Part shown: positions 1-10,889 of the stretch, piece by piece
How the letters are laid out: each line of letters starts with the position of its first letter
How positions within the stretch are numbered: position 1 is the stretch's first letter
DNA from: Polytrichum commune
Lineage: Eukaryota; Streptophyta; Polytrichopsida; Polytrichales; Polytrichaceae
NCBI GenBank assembly: GCA_950295325.1
Contig: OX485806.1
Coordinates: forward strand, 27,716,001-27,780,000
DNA: 64,000 bases
Direction: 5' to 3'
Translations under genes and position numbers: made by a program
Notes under the pieces: model-generated
Database searches by the model: none
Told to the model about the DNA's origin: nothing
Seen by the model: the letters and a program-made list of their open reading frames with translations, nothing else

Positions 1-891
1 CTATATATATATAATGTTTCATCAACAAATGGAAAAGTTAAGAATGATCTTGGCTTTAAAAAGCTCTTGTGAACAAATATCTTTTTATATTGGAATGGGA
101 TCATTGCCATTCACAAGAGAATTTCATAAGGAACACAAGGATACCTATTGTGACCTTCCTAGTACCTTCTTTTTGGATGAATTTGCCTTCAAGAGTCATT
201 CACAAGCTTAAAACAAGCCTCTCATGAAGTTAATGGTTAAATTTAAGAGACACCATGTTCCATGGGGACCTTCCTGTGGCATTAGTTGAAGCCACCGTTT
301 TTTGGAGAATCATAGCATGTTTATTCCTAATCCGTGGCGGGATTATTCCCCTACTTAAGATAGGTGAAAAGTCCATGGAACTTAACAATGTTATGATGCA
401 CGTTTCAAACATGACCAAATCATTTCCCTTAAGAGCACATGCATGACTGAGAGGATTTTAGTCAAAGGATTTGCAAGCCTCTCATGTGGAGGCCTTGGAT
501 GTTGGGATAACGTGGGTAGTCCGTAAACGACTACATAGTTTATGGTATTTATTGTCATGAGATGCATAATAGTATCAGTTTCCCTACGATGAGGCCTATC
601 CTAGGTTAAACAAATGACCAACAACTTGACCATCGGTGTAATTATATGGCACTTGGAGCTAGTGTGCTTACTAATATCTTGCCATTAGTATACTCAATAA
701 TATTATGAGGTCTATGCCTAGGTTACACAATGGCCAACAAGTTGACCATAAGTGTAAGCACATGACACTTGGCATTAGTATGCTCAAAATTGTCGGTTGA
801 TAACAGGTTGGGTAGAAAATGCCCAATGATTAATGGATTTTGGAAAAAGGGCTCAGGCGGTCCATAAAATCATTTTTGAAAAATTAAACAA
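1..891. other. Intergenic DNA with a partial dispersed element
   Basis: No gene is supported; the short ORFs lack domain character. From about 531 the sequence resembles the terminus of the element at 9972-10854 (TATGGTATTT followed by GTCATG). Within it a segment of about 78 bp is present twice in direct orientation (about 591-668 and 707-784), marked by GAGGYCTATSCTAGGTTA and AACTTGACCAT. Related sequence occurs inverted at about 10200-10420. It is probably a truncated copy of that element. Confidence 0.5.
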
Positions 892-911
892 CTCTCTCTC
901 TCTCTCTCTTG
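892..911. repeat. CT microsatellite, left edge of the array
   Basis: A perfect CT run. It is the first of five CT tracts (here, 2019-2040, 4808-4823, 7138-7156 and 9362-9380) that separate successive units of the tandem array. Confidence 0.8.
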
Positions 912-2018
912 ATCAAGGCTATGATATTAAACTCTTTGTGATTATAAACTTTCACATTAGTCAACTAAAAATTGTTTTCTTTACAAATAAATGACAATAC
1001 AAGCAAAAGATCCTACATATACATACATGGAAAATGGTCATACTTTCCATACCACATATGTAACGAGGATGTAGATGAAAGAGGTATAGTAACCATGATT
1101 ACAACCGTGAATCACGTATGTAACCCATGGTAAAAAACAGGGTTTGGAAGAACTTACCATAGGTAAGAACTCCAATATAAACCCCTAACCCTAAAAGAAC
1201 CCTCCTTTTCTTACCATTCGTGCAAGCGCAATGTGAGGTGACTTTGTGCATACTCACTAGAATAGTTGATACGTGTGGAAAGTGAGGAACAAGGACGAAT
1301 CACCAAGAGGAGTATTCTACTTGGAGTAACTTAGTCATGGCCAAGGATCAGGTTTGAACACCCATATGTCATTTGGCAACGAGTGTTATAATTTGAAATA
1401 CTGCAATGCTTTTGATGTTGTTTATATGTGTGCGACATGGATAACAACTGGGTCTTGCTGTTATTTACCTCGTGTACGTAACTAATCCTCAAATGTTTGT
1501 TGGTTGGTTGCATGGGCATAGGTGAGGCAGGCCCTTCACACTCTCAATACGAGGATGTACTGTGATTATGACATTTTAAGCATTTCTATGGGTTGATGTT
1601 ACTAGGGACTTTTCCTTTGTATGCACTTCATACATGGGGTGGAGTAGATATATGTACTTTGTAGTGAAGCAAGAAGATAGGTGATTAAACCTCAAAGGTA
1701 TGGAGCAGTCAAACTTAAACATTTGTTGTTGGTTACCATGTTATTACAGAAACCCTAAGTAAGGTACATAGTCTTGCAAAGCAAAGTGAGTTATAACACA
1801 AAAGATCCAGGTTATACAACACATAGATGAGCATGATTGCAAATAACTACACTATGCAAAATGCTATTGTGTTACCAAGTAGGACGATGCCAAGAGAATA
1901 GAAAGAGTCTTGTGGAAATTCCCACCCACCCACCCTTGTATTGCAATGAAGAAAATATTGAAGGATTTGGCCTCTGAAAAGAGGAAGTTCAAACTTTGTA
2001 AAAGTTTTGAAAAGTCCT
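912..2018 (+). repeat. Short, strongly decayed unit of the CT-delimited array
   Basis: This stretch lies between two CT tracts. At about 1437-1545 it keeps a recognisable but diverged version of the core shared by the three larger units: a GACATSGATAACAA-like motif, then GTGTACGT, then CATGGGCATAGGTGAGG. I read it as the oldest or most deleted unit. No intact ORF is present. Confidence 0.45.
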
Positions 2019-2620
2019 CTCTCTCTCTCTCTCTCTCTCTACTCTGAAAGTACGGGTTACGTAAAAATTCTTACGGGCTGCCCGAAAATGAGACAAACTA
2101 CAATATTATATAAGAACCGATACATAAGGGTGAAGTCTGTCAATGCAGAGTCTCCCTCGGCCTAATGAGTCAGGCCCTGAAAGTAGTTGCTCAAGAAAGT
2201 TCCTCAGCAATCAGCCGATGCAAGTAGGATGATAGACTGCGAGATGAGCGTGAAAGCTTTGAAGGCTCTGTGAACAGTCGATCATAGAATAAACAGTGAT
2301 ACACTTACTGCAGTATTCGTGTAATCTGATTACCTGCTTCATAGCAATTCAAGCAAGCTTTGGAGACAGGGTTCACACAAGTTCTAGTACGAAAAGTTGC
2401 ATCAAGATGAGCAAGAAGAGCTCACCCGACAGTGACTTCAAGGTGTTATTCTAAAGAGTTGCACAACTACACAGATGACACTTGAGAATGAATAGAAATA
2501 CAGGGGAAATCCAGCTACTATCTGATTTTACCCAATTCTTGTTTCAAGAACAGTTTCAATATATGCAACTGTATGTAGATGATATTGAATATTTTATAAG
2601 TTCCAAGGAAGATGTATAGA

Positions 2621-2770
2621 CTTGTTGACATCGATAACAAGTAAGAGGTCCGTTGACACCTGATGTACGCTCTACTAACTTTTCTTGTAATTGTGGGGAG
2701 CATGGGCACAGGTGAGGACCTCTTCTACAAGTGCTGAGCACCTTCCGAAGAATTGTCCACTCATGGCTAT
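2621..2770 (+). pseudogene. Gag-like zinc-knuckle core, unit A
   Basis: The plus strand reads CNCGEHGHR and then hits a stop. This resembles the CCHC zinc knuckle of retrotransposon gag proteins (C-x2-C-x4-H-x4-C), with one spacer residue missing and the last cysteine out of frame. The stretch is the best conserved part of all three units. It opens with CTTGTTGACATCGATAACAA, an interrupted inverted repeat around ATCGAT. The gag assignment is inferred from the motif alone. Confidence 0.4.
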
Positions 2771-2984
2771 TTCCCAAGAAATTTCTCATTGAAATTTGAA
2801 ATACTGACCATGAGCTTAGCTTTCTTGATGACAAACAATATATACTCTCTACATATTGATGGATACATATACCTGCTATGACAGACGGGTAATAAGAACT
2901 TGTTATGGCCGTTAAAACAATGCAGCGATATTCTGATCTGTTTCCATGCTTGTTATCTGCTACCAATATAATCTGACAAATACT

Positions 2985-4430
2985 GGAGAATTTCAACATA
3001 ATAATGCTGTATGACTACAGAGACTATTCCTTATGTAGTCTTATTGACCAGACTAGAGGTGGTCAGAGAGGAAATAAGGTTCTTATGGAACACACCCTAA
3101 GTAGTTCCATAGTGACCACTTGAGAGATTTGCTTCAGAGTATGTTACTACAGCGAATTTGTGAAGATACTCATTGGTTTGCTGATTAGACAAAATAAAGA
3201 CCCTTCTAAATAATAAAATGCAGTACCATGCTGTGAGCATTAGAAGTAACCTGGTGAGAGCTTGGTTTACTGAATCGAAAAGGAAACTTCATGGTTCCTT
3301 GCATTTGATGTTTCTTTGAATATGATCATATATGAGAGATATGTTGAATAATTATGACTATACCCATACTTATTACATGCTTCGATAACCTGTTGAGTTA
3401 GTCGAACTGTGATGATAGGATATACAGATTCAGTACATACACTGACTATATGAGGTATGCTACAACTATAGTACTGAGGAATTTCAACATAATAATGATG
3501 TATAAACTATATGACTACAGAGACTATTACTTATGTAGTCTTATTGACCAGACGAGAGCTGGTTAGAAAAGGAAAAAGTTCTTATGGAACACACCCTAAG
3601 TCTTTCCATAATAACCACTTGAGAGATTTGCTTCAGAGTATGTGACTGCAGCAAATCTGTGAAGATACTCATATTTAAAATAGGTTTGCTGATTAGGCGA
3701 AATAAAGACCTTTCTAAATAATAAGATTCAGAAACATGCTGTGAGCATCAGGAGTAACCCTGTGAGAGCTTGGCTTACTGGATTGATGCAGAAAAGGAAA
3801 CTTCATGGATCCTTGCAGCTGAAGTTTCTTTGAATATGATCATATACGAGAGACATGTTAAATAATTATGACTATACTCATACTTATTACATGCTTCGAT
3901 AACCTGTTGAGGTAGTCAAACACGGATGATAAGGATATACAGATCCAGTACATACACTGACTATATGAGGTATGTTACAACTACAGTACTGTGGAATTTC
4001 AACATAATAATGTTGTATAACTATATGACTACAGAGACTATTACTTATGGAGTCTTATTGACCAGATGAGAGTTGGTCAAAAAGGGTAAACGTTCTTATG
4101 AACATACCCTAAGTCTTTCCATAGTAACCACTTGAAAGATTTGCTTCAGAGTATGTTACTGCAGCAAAATAGCATTAGGAGTAACCCTGTGAGAGCTTGG
4201 TTTACTGGATTGGTGCAGAAAAGGAAACCGCATGGATCCTTGTACCTGATGTTTCTTTGAATATGATCATGTACGAGAGAAATGTTGAATAATTATGACT
4301 ACACTCATACTTATTACATGCTTCGGTAAACCTGTTGAGTTAGTCGAAACATAGATGATATAAAATAGACATACAGATTCAGTACATACATTGATTACAT
4401 GATGTATGTTACAACTACACAAGAAGTTAA
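2985..4430 (+). repeat. Three tandem sub-repeats of about 440-515 bp inside unit A
   Basis: Three consecutive copies start with AATTTCAACATAATAATG at about 2990, 3480 and 3995. Each continues through ACTACAGAGACTATT, CTTATTGACCAG, an AACACACCCTAAG-like motif (partly changed in copy 3), GAGAGATTTGCTTCAGAGTATG and CATACTTATTACATGCTTCG. The third copy lacks part of the middle (around 4170). Units B and C show no equivalent triplication, so the expansion happened within unit A and explains its extra length. Confidence 0.8.
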
Positions 4431-4823
4431 CACACCAAACTACTGTTAATAGGTGTTGTTACTCATACTCTGTATAAGAAGGATGACCATTTGAGACCAG
4501 ACGTTACTTAGCGCCCTTAAGCTTTTAGGGTGAATCATAAACCGGGATTATTGATAACCATGAAGCTATTACTGACTTCGGTATTTGATCCACTCTTTTA
4601 AGCCAAAAAGGTTTGCTTAATAAGGACAGAAGGATAGCCTACCAACACAGGATTGATACAGTGAGAAATGAATAAGAAAATACTATCTGATTATCGAGAC
4701 CCCATTCGGACAGGGATGTATGTTGTCTTTAAATCTACATAACATAACTCTACAAGAGGGATAATATATCCTATTCTGACTAGAGTATAATCTAGACAAG
4801 ATTGGTCAGCTCTCTCTCTCTCT

Positions 4824-7156
4824 ACTTCTTGATTTATGAGCTCCGTCTTTATAAAAATACCTACGGGCTGCCCGGAAAAAATACGGGTAATATAAATATG
4901 AGGGCCGAAATCACAGAAAGCACCTCTGTACAGACTTATCATATACGTCTTGAATGTGCCTCTGCGAGATAGGAAGCCTGAGTGCTCTACTTAGAGAGCC
5001 TGCAGTAAGACAGTCTCGACTGGATGTGTAATTCTTGCCCATGAGTGAAGGAGCACTGCTGTAGTTCAGCGAAGTACTTAGTCGACTAAGAACTGTCAAA
5101 AAGTGTGAGCGATTTCTTGAAATCCACTGAGAGAGGTTCTTCGTTACAGACTACAATACACAGTGTCACAGGATCCCTCAAACAATGTCGAAGATGAACA
5201 AGAACAGTTCACCGCAAGACGAATTCAAGGTGTAGAATCAGGAGCGGATGAGTCTTCTATGATTATACTTGATGTTCGAATTACTCACATGGGATTATCA
5301 GTTTGCTCTCTTACAGACAAGTATTTCTTGACTTAAAGAATTACATACTGTCTTTCTATGCAAAGTTCTGAAGAGTATTTTTGTGTATTTGTGATTACTA
5401 TTGATTTATACATATTCCTATGGATGATGCCGTACCTTGTTGACATCGATAACAAGTAAGATGGTCCGCCTACACCTGTTGTACGCTCTACTAATTCATT
5501 TTTTGATATTGGGGAGCATGGGCACAGGTGAGGACCTCTTCTACAAAGTGCTGCGCACCTTCCGAAGAAAATGTCCACTCATTATTATCTTTCTACAAGT
5601 TTCTTGAAACCCAGGAAATTAATAATGAGCATTATTATCGTTCTTGATAATATCATTCCAAATACTCTACAAACTGATGAATACCTGCTTCTGTTTCTGT
5701 AACAAGGGAGTCAGGAGATACATATACACTGTGACAAGTATAGTAGCGGCAGAGGAGTTCCATGATATTTCCCTGCTATATATGACTATCACTGCAATGA
5801 GTTACTTTCAATTACCCATATGCTGATGCTACAAACTATATACAAAGTATCACTGATAAAGAAGGATAGTGCTATAAAACAGATTGCGGAACGCATTCTG
5901 TCTTTCTGACGTTTGAACCCATTATGTTGTGTTTCTTACGATTCATCTTAATGCTTAGCATGATTTTATATAGCACTGATCATACTAATGAGAGATTTGT
6001 TTATTACAGACTAACAAATATACAGTATACTTACACGGCTGGATGACTTATGAATACTTTATTGACCCTCTGAGAGGTATCTATCGATATAGATATGTGG
6101 TCCTCGAATAATACTATTGTCGAAGACATATATCTATGATGCAACTCTATTTACCTCTATAATTTCAGGGTACATAGTTACAGTACTATTTACACTGATC
6201 AGTAGCGTATAATTCCTTAGAGAATTTCTGACCAGTGGAGTGAAACGTCAAATGTATTTGACATAACTCTCTGTATACAAGTCCGGGAACTCAAATACTC
6301 AGATTCTCTTTCGGAATTACTGAGGATGCCAAGGACTGATGTAGTCTACATATGAATAACTTAAGATTTAAAACAAGTCTAATTACTCTGGGACCATATA
6401 CGGTCACCATGACAACCTTATGAGGAAAAAGTTGCAGCTATATACAAATAGCATGGGATCTCTTGACCCACATTGTCTGTAAATAACATTCAAACACTGG
6501 GTAATACAGATAGATTAATAATGGTATTCACGACAAAGAGTCTTTTCTGATAAGCCTGATTCTACGAAAAGTCTCCCTCAGAGAAAGGTCATATAGCTAT
6601 CTAAACCATTCCCATATAATAGCGGTGGCTATGCCGCACAGTAAACCGTTGTCTATAATAATAGGTCTTGTCTGTTATTACCCAAAGGGAAGTTATCATC
6701 CTCCACATGCTCTCAAACATGTGCAATTGGTAAACACAAAGGGCAGATATACTAAGGGAACTTGTATATCAAGGATGCCAGTTACTAAGGAAAGGGAACG
6801 CTCTGCATAAGACATTACTTATGCAACGAATAGTATAAAGAGATGGTTGGATAAGTGAAAACAGTAGCCGCTATGCTGCACTTTGGAAATTAGTTTGTAT
6901 CCAAGAAGAAGGTCCTGACAGGATCACAGACTGGATACTTAACAATATCAAACAGGGTATACTATATATATGTCTCTCTACAACCAAGGATGTGTGGACA
7001 GAGATATAACAAGAACATACCATAAGATTATCAGGACCCTTCTCGAATAGGGATGTATGTTGTCAATACTTAACATGACTCTACAATACATAACATAACC
7101 TATTATGACATGAGTCAAATCAGGACAAGATTAGTCAGCTCTCTCTCTCTCTCTCT
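4824..7156 (+). repeat. Array unit B (about 2.3 kb)
   Basis: Same landmark order as unit A: TACGGGCTGCCCGG (4862), start-like ATGAACAAGAACAGT (about 5194), core at 5436-5580, GGGATGTATGTTGTC (7050), and GACAAGATTAGTCAG running into the CT tract at 7138. The core reading is interrupted by frameshifts. Spacing to unit C landmarks is about 2220-2335 bp. Confidence 0.65.
5436..5580 (+). pseudogene. Gag-like zinc-knuckle core, unit B
   Basis: Nearly identical at DNA level to the cores at 2621 and 7735, including the CATGGGCACAGGTGAGGACC segment and CTTCTACAA. The reading is GEHGHR with the upstream cysteines lost. A frameshift after CTACAAA differs from the other copies. Non-functional. Confidence 0.4.
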
Positions 7157-9363
7157 ACATCTTGATTTTTTTCTACGGGTTTGGCGAAGTATCTTACGGG
7201 CTGCCCGAAAAATTCCCAGTATTACAATTACACTGGAGGAAGCGTCTCAGAAAACACTTCTGACAGACCGACTTCTGTAAGCGTAGTGCGAGACCTCCGC
7301 GAGGGTGTGAACTGCTTGTGAAACACCGCATAAGCATGCTCACACACACGGTGACCAAGAATGATGCTACACTAGCAAGGGCTATCGAAGACATTGCATG
7401 AGTGTGATGATCTCTGTCCTACAGTACTTTTCACAGTGAAGTTGAGAGCAGAAACCAACAACAGAGGAGTTCCTGTGTTTACAGTGTTCACAGGTTCCTG
7501 TAACGTCAAGATGAATAAGAGTAACTCATCGCAAGACGACTTCAAGGTGTTAATACAGAATGAGATTTATCTGCACACACTTGAAGTATTATACTACAGG
7601 GATGATAGGCTATACAGTTGATTTCAGCCTTTTATTGACCCGAGTACTATATGAATGTTCTTTATATTCAGGTTGATTTGTAGAGTTTGATGATTTGTAC
7701 CTATTTCCTAAGAAGGGGTATTGCCTTGTTGACATCGATAACAAGTAAGAAAGGTCCGCCTACACCTGATGTACGCTCTACTAACTTATTTTTTGGTAAT
7801 GTTGGGGAGCATGGGCACAGGTGAGGACCTCTTCTACAAGTGCAAAGCACCTCCTGAAGAAATTGTCCACCCAGTACAAGATTCTGGAAACTTCTATTTG
7901 AAACCCAGAACAGCGAATGAGGGAATTATCTTTCTTGATGATTCTGCCGAAATCTCTCTACAATACATACTGATACCTGCTATTGTTTCTTGCCAATGAC
8001 ATTACATAGATGAGAACATAATAAGTAAACGCCTCTGCTAAAGCGAGTTTACAGTACCTTGTCATGCTGAACTGTGAAATGTGCCCTGGTCACTCAAACA
8101 TTAATGCGACTCGCTGTTTACGTAAGTATCAAATACGATGAGAGGAAGGAAGACAGAGACACTGATGAAAAAAGATTCATGTCTGTTTTTCAACCGATAC
8201 CGTTGCTTACTGAATAACTACGAGATGAACATTAGACCAAGTGACTGAGGACATTATTTGTTGGATATATGCTGACTTAACACACTCTTGATTACAATAC
8301 ATGAGGTGTTAAAATAAAACAATACTGCTATACAAAATAGTTCAGGGTTCACTACTCTTTTAGAATTCGGATGGTAACCCTGTAGCGAAATATTTTCCGA
8401 ATTTGATTTAGTCTGAAAAGGTGGATACCCTTAACTACCTATATAACTTTGTGAGTAATGGTCCTATTAGATATACCATTATGATGGTTTATGATTCATG
8501 AATTCTCTTTAGAAAGCAAGCAAGAACTGGTCAAAGATACGTGTAGTTATCAGAACTCCTATCTGACCCTCAGAACATTGCAGAACGTATACACAGTCTT
8601 TCACTGTCCAAGGTGTCTGCAATACTTTGATTATACAGAGCTGATTGCGGCAGTCTCTGAATAATCGGAGTATTCTGAATATGTACCCACAGGAAATAAC
8701 GACACAGCTATCACCATAGATGTTTTAGGAGTTTTTTTCTATTTAAAATTCTTGATCAATAATTTGGTGATAAGGGAGCCTGAAGTATTTTCCAATTAAG
8801 GTGGTACTGCTTTAAACAGACCCATTGGATTTTTTATTCGGGAAATAGAAGTTAGATATTCTGTTATCTGAAGGGGAAGAAATATAGTCTGACTCAGAGA
8901 GGATGTTACTCTTTGAGGAATACTGTGCCCTTATAAGAAATCGAGACACGGGTGACTCCCTGTCTTCATTCTTTTCTACACCAACATCTATACTGGTAAA
9001 TAGTGGTAAGGGTCCATATACAATCTTATAGAGACAGAAATAAGAACCAAGATGGCTCGTCTTTAGACCCCCAGTACAAAGTGGTGGTAAGCCCATGACT
9101 ACATTGCCAATATCCAAAATGAAACGCCGAGAGTAACAAAGGATATCTGAGGATTCTGTAAAGATTAAAGTAATAACAGATAGACCTCTGAAAGATGTTA
9201 CCGGAAGAAAAAGGTTGATACAGAGTAATGTAGTATACCAGGAAATTATCAAGACCTTGTAATTACAGGGATGTATGTTGTCAAGACACTACATAACATG
9301 ACCTTACAATAAGGATGACATAACTTATTGTAACAAGACCCTAATCTAGACAAGATTAGTCAG

Positions 9364-9394
<31 letters not shown>

Positions 9395-9395
9395 G
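7157..9395 (+). repeat. Array unit C (about 2.2 kb)
   Basis: Landmarks: TACGGGCTGCCCGAAAA (about 7195), start-like ATGAATAAGAGTAAC (7511), core at 7735-7870, GGGATGTATGTTGTC (9268), then AGACAAGATTAGTCAG and a CT/TA microsatellite at 9362-9390. Downstream of the core an open frame at 7769-7999 reads GEDLFYKCKAPPEE, which would supply the last cysteines of a knuckle if the frame were corrected. A minus-strand open frame at 8812-9252 (146 codons) has no recognisable domain. Confidence 0.65.
7735..7870 (+). pseudogene. Gag-like zinc-knuckle core, unit C
   Basis: Third copy of the conserved core. The plus strand gives VGEHGHR in one frame and EDLFYKC in the next, so one shift separates the two halves of a knuckle-like motif. 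Identity to the cores in units A and B is much higher than in the surrounding sequence. Confidence 0.4.
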
Positions 9396-9971
9396 GCACA
9401 TAACATATCCTACACACAACTTCATCTACTTAACTTATATTTTATTCATTCAAAGCGGCTTAGTATGCAATGTTAACCTTTAGGGTTTAGGTTAAGTTGT
9501 CTTGGTGTGTTAATTAGGGTTGTGAACAGTGTATTCTATTATTTTGTGCTCATGTTTGGTAGAGGTTGTTTGAGAATTTGCAAGCATCGCTAAGAGGCAG
9601 AGTCGAATCAATCATATGCTCCATCTCATTGACAAGGATGAGGATTATTGAGTGTTACAAGTGATATTGAAGTTTTGAATGCCCAAATTGAGAGAGATGA
9701 CACCAACTTTCATAATATTTAGACATTTTGATGATTCTTTTCCTTTCATTTAGGCCATCCAACTCAATAATATCCCAAAAAAATAGTCTTCATTATTTTT
9801 AATTATTTTCCGCCGAACCTGCTATCAAACTACAATCATATCTTCCTCTTGAATATCAAACATAAAACCATCATCTCAAGCACTCCAATGTGCTATGCTA
9901 AATATCACAATGTAAATAATTATACATTTAAAAAAAGTTGCTTATGTTGACAAGTAAAAAACATGGCACTA
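9396..9971. other. Intergenic DNA, nothing recognised
   Basis: AT-rich sequence with multiple stops in all frames and no repeat structure beyond the TA run inherited from the edge of the array. Confidence 0.5.
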
Positions 9972-10854
9972 CTACACCATTATGGTATTTAGTGTCATGT
10001 TCACTATTTGCGAAGGGCCTAAACTGGATGCCTAGGGGTCTCAAAGTCTCACATCCACTAATTACAAAATATGATACTTTTGGTCAACATAAGTAACTTT
10101 TGAAGTGAATTTTTATTTACAATATGACATTTAGCATACCACATTCGGAAACTTGAAATGGTATTATTACATTTTAGTATGCTTGAAGGTGAAGTTATTA
10201 TTGAGCATACTATTGGCAAGTGTCATGTGTTTACATTTTAATATGCAAGAGGAAGATATTCTTCAGCATTCTAATGTCAAGTGTCATTTGTGTACACTTT
10301 AATCAACTTGTAGACCATTATGTAACATGGGCATACACCTCATAACATTATTGATCATACTCATGCCAATATATTAGTAAGTGCATTTGAACGCTAAGTG
10401 TCATAACGTGACACCAATAGTGAAGTCGTTGATCATTAGGCCGGTTCACACTATGGCCAAACTTCGAGAGGAGAAGCGTTTGGACCAATGAAAATGCAGA
10501 AATGTCCAAAGTCCGTCCTCTCGGCCTTCACATTAGAGGCCGACGTCCAAAGGACGTCGCCTCCAAAAGAGCCTAGGTGGCAACACTTTTAGGAAGTTAT
10601 TGCGCCAAGAGTTCGGCCTCTCGAGCCAAGTTTGGGTCGAGCAAAATGCTTGACCCAAACTTCCGTCGAGAGGCCGAACTTTTTTTTCATTAAAATATTC
10701 AAAATTTGAATATAGCTTCTCCTCTCGACATAGTTTGGTCCAGAAAAGTGACGCTTCTCCTCTCAACTTGGGCACAGTGTGAACCGGCCCTTAGTGTAAC
10801 CTAGCATATGCCTCAAAATAGGACATGTGACATTAAATACCATAAATGGTGTAG
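9972..10854. mobile_element. Foldback element with TGGTATTTA(G/A)TGTCA ends, carrying a nested MITE
   Basis: The left end CTACACCATTATGGTATT is repeated inverted at the right end (ACCATAAATGGTGTAG, ending 10854), followed inward by TTAGTGTCA / TGACATTAA. No coding sequence. The element is interrupted by the Harbinger-like MITE at 10439-10790. A partial relative lies at about 531-790. The target duplication is not clear. Confidence 0.6.
10439..10790. mobile_element. PIF/Harbinger (Tourist)-like MITE, 352 bp
   Basis: Ends are GGCCGGTTCACACT and its complement AGTGTGAACCGGCCC, flanked by TTA on both sides (10436-10438 and 10791-10793). A 3-bp TTA duplication with GGSCC-type ends is the PIF/Harbinger signature. 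The interior is nearly all self-complementary: a large hairpin spans about 10608-10682 (arms around GTTCGGCCTCTCGA and AAGTTTGGGTC), and a smaller one lies around 10538-10560. It carries no gene. Confidence 0.8.
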
Positions 10855-10889
10855 AGCTCTAGGAATCTAATATAGACCGTTTGTCAATA

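Larger units (their letters stand above)
2041..4823 (+). repeat. Array unit A (about 2.8 kb)
   Basis: First of three long head-to-tail units. Landmarks in order: TACGGGCTGCCCGAAAA (about 2072), a start-like motif ATGAGCAAGAAGAGC (2407), a core of about 150 bp at 2621-2770, GGGATGTATGTTGTC (4713), and a terminal ACAAGATTGGTCAG leading into a CT run. The same landmarks recur about 2790-2815 bp later in unit B. No long ORF survives. The core contains a zinc-knuckle-like reading, so a degenerate retrotransposon is the best guess, but no reverse transcriptase, integrase or clear LTR pair was found. Confidence 0.65.

Noticed and set aside
8812-9252. 146-codon minus-strand ORF in array unit C
   Set aside because: I found no matching frame in units A or B, and the plus strand carries the only conserved coding-like signals of the unit.
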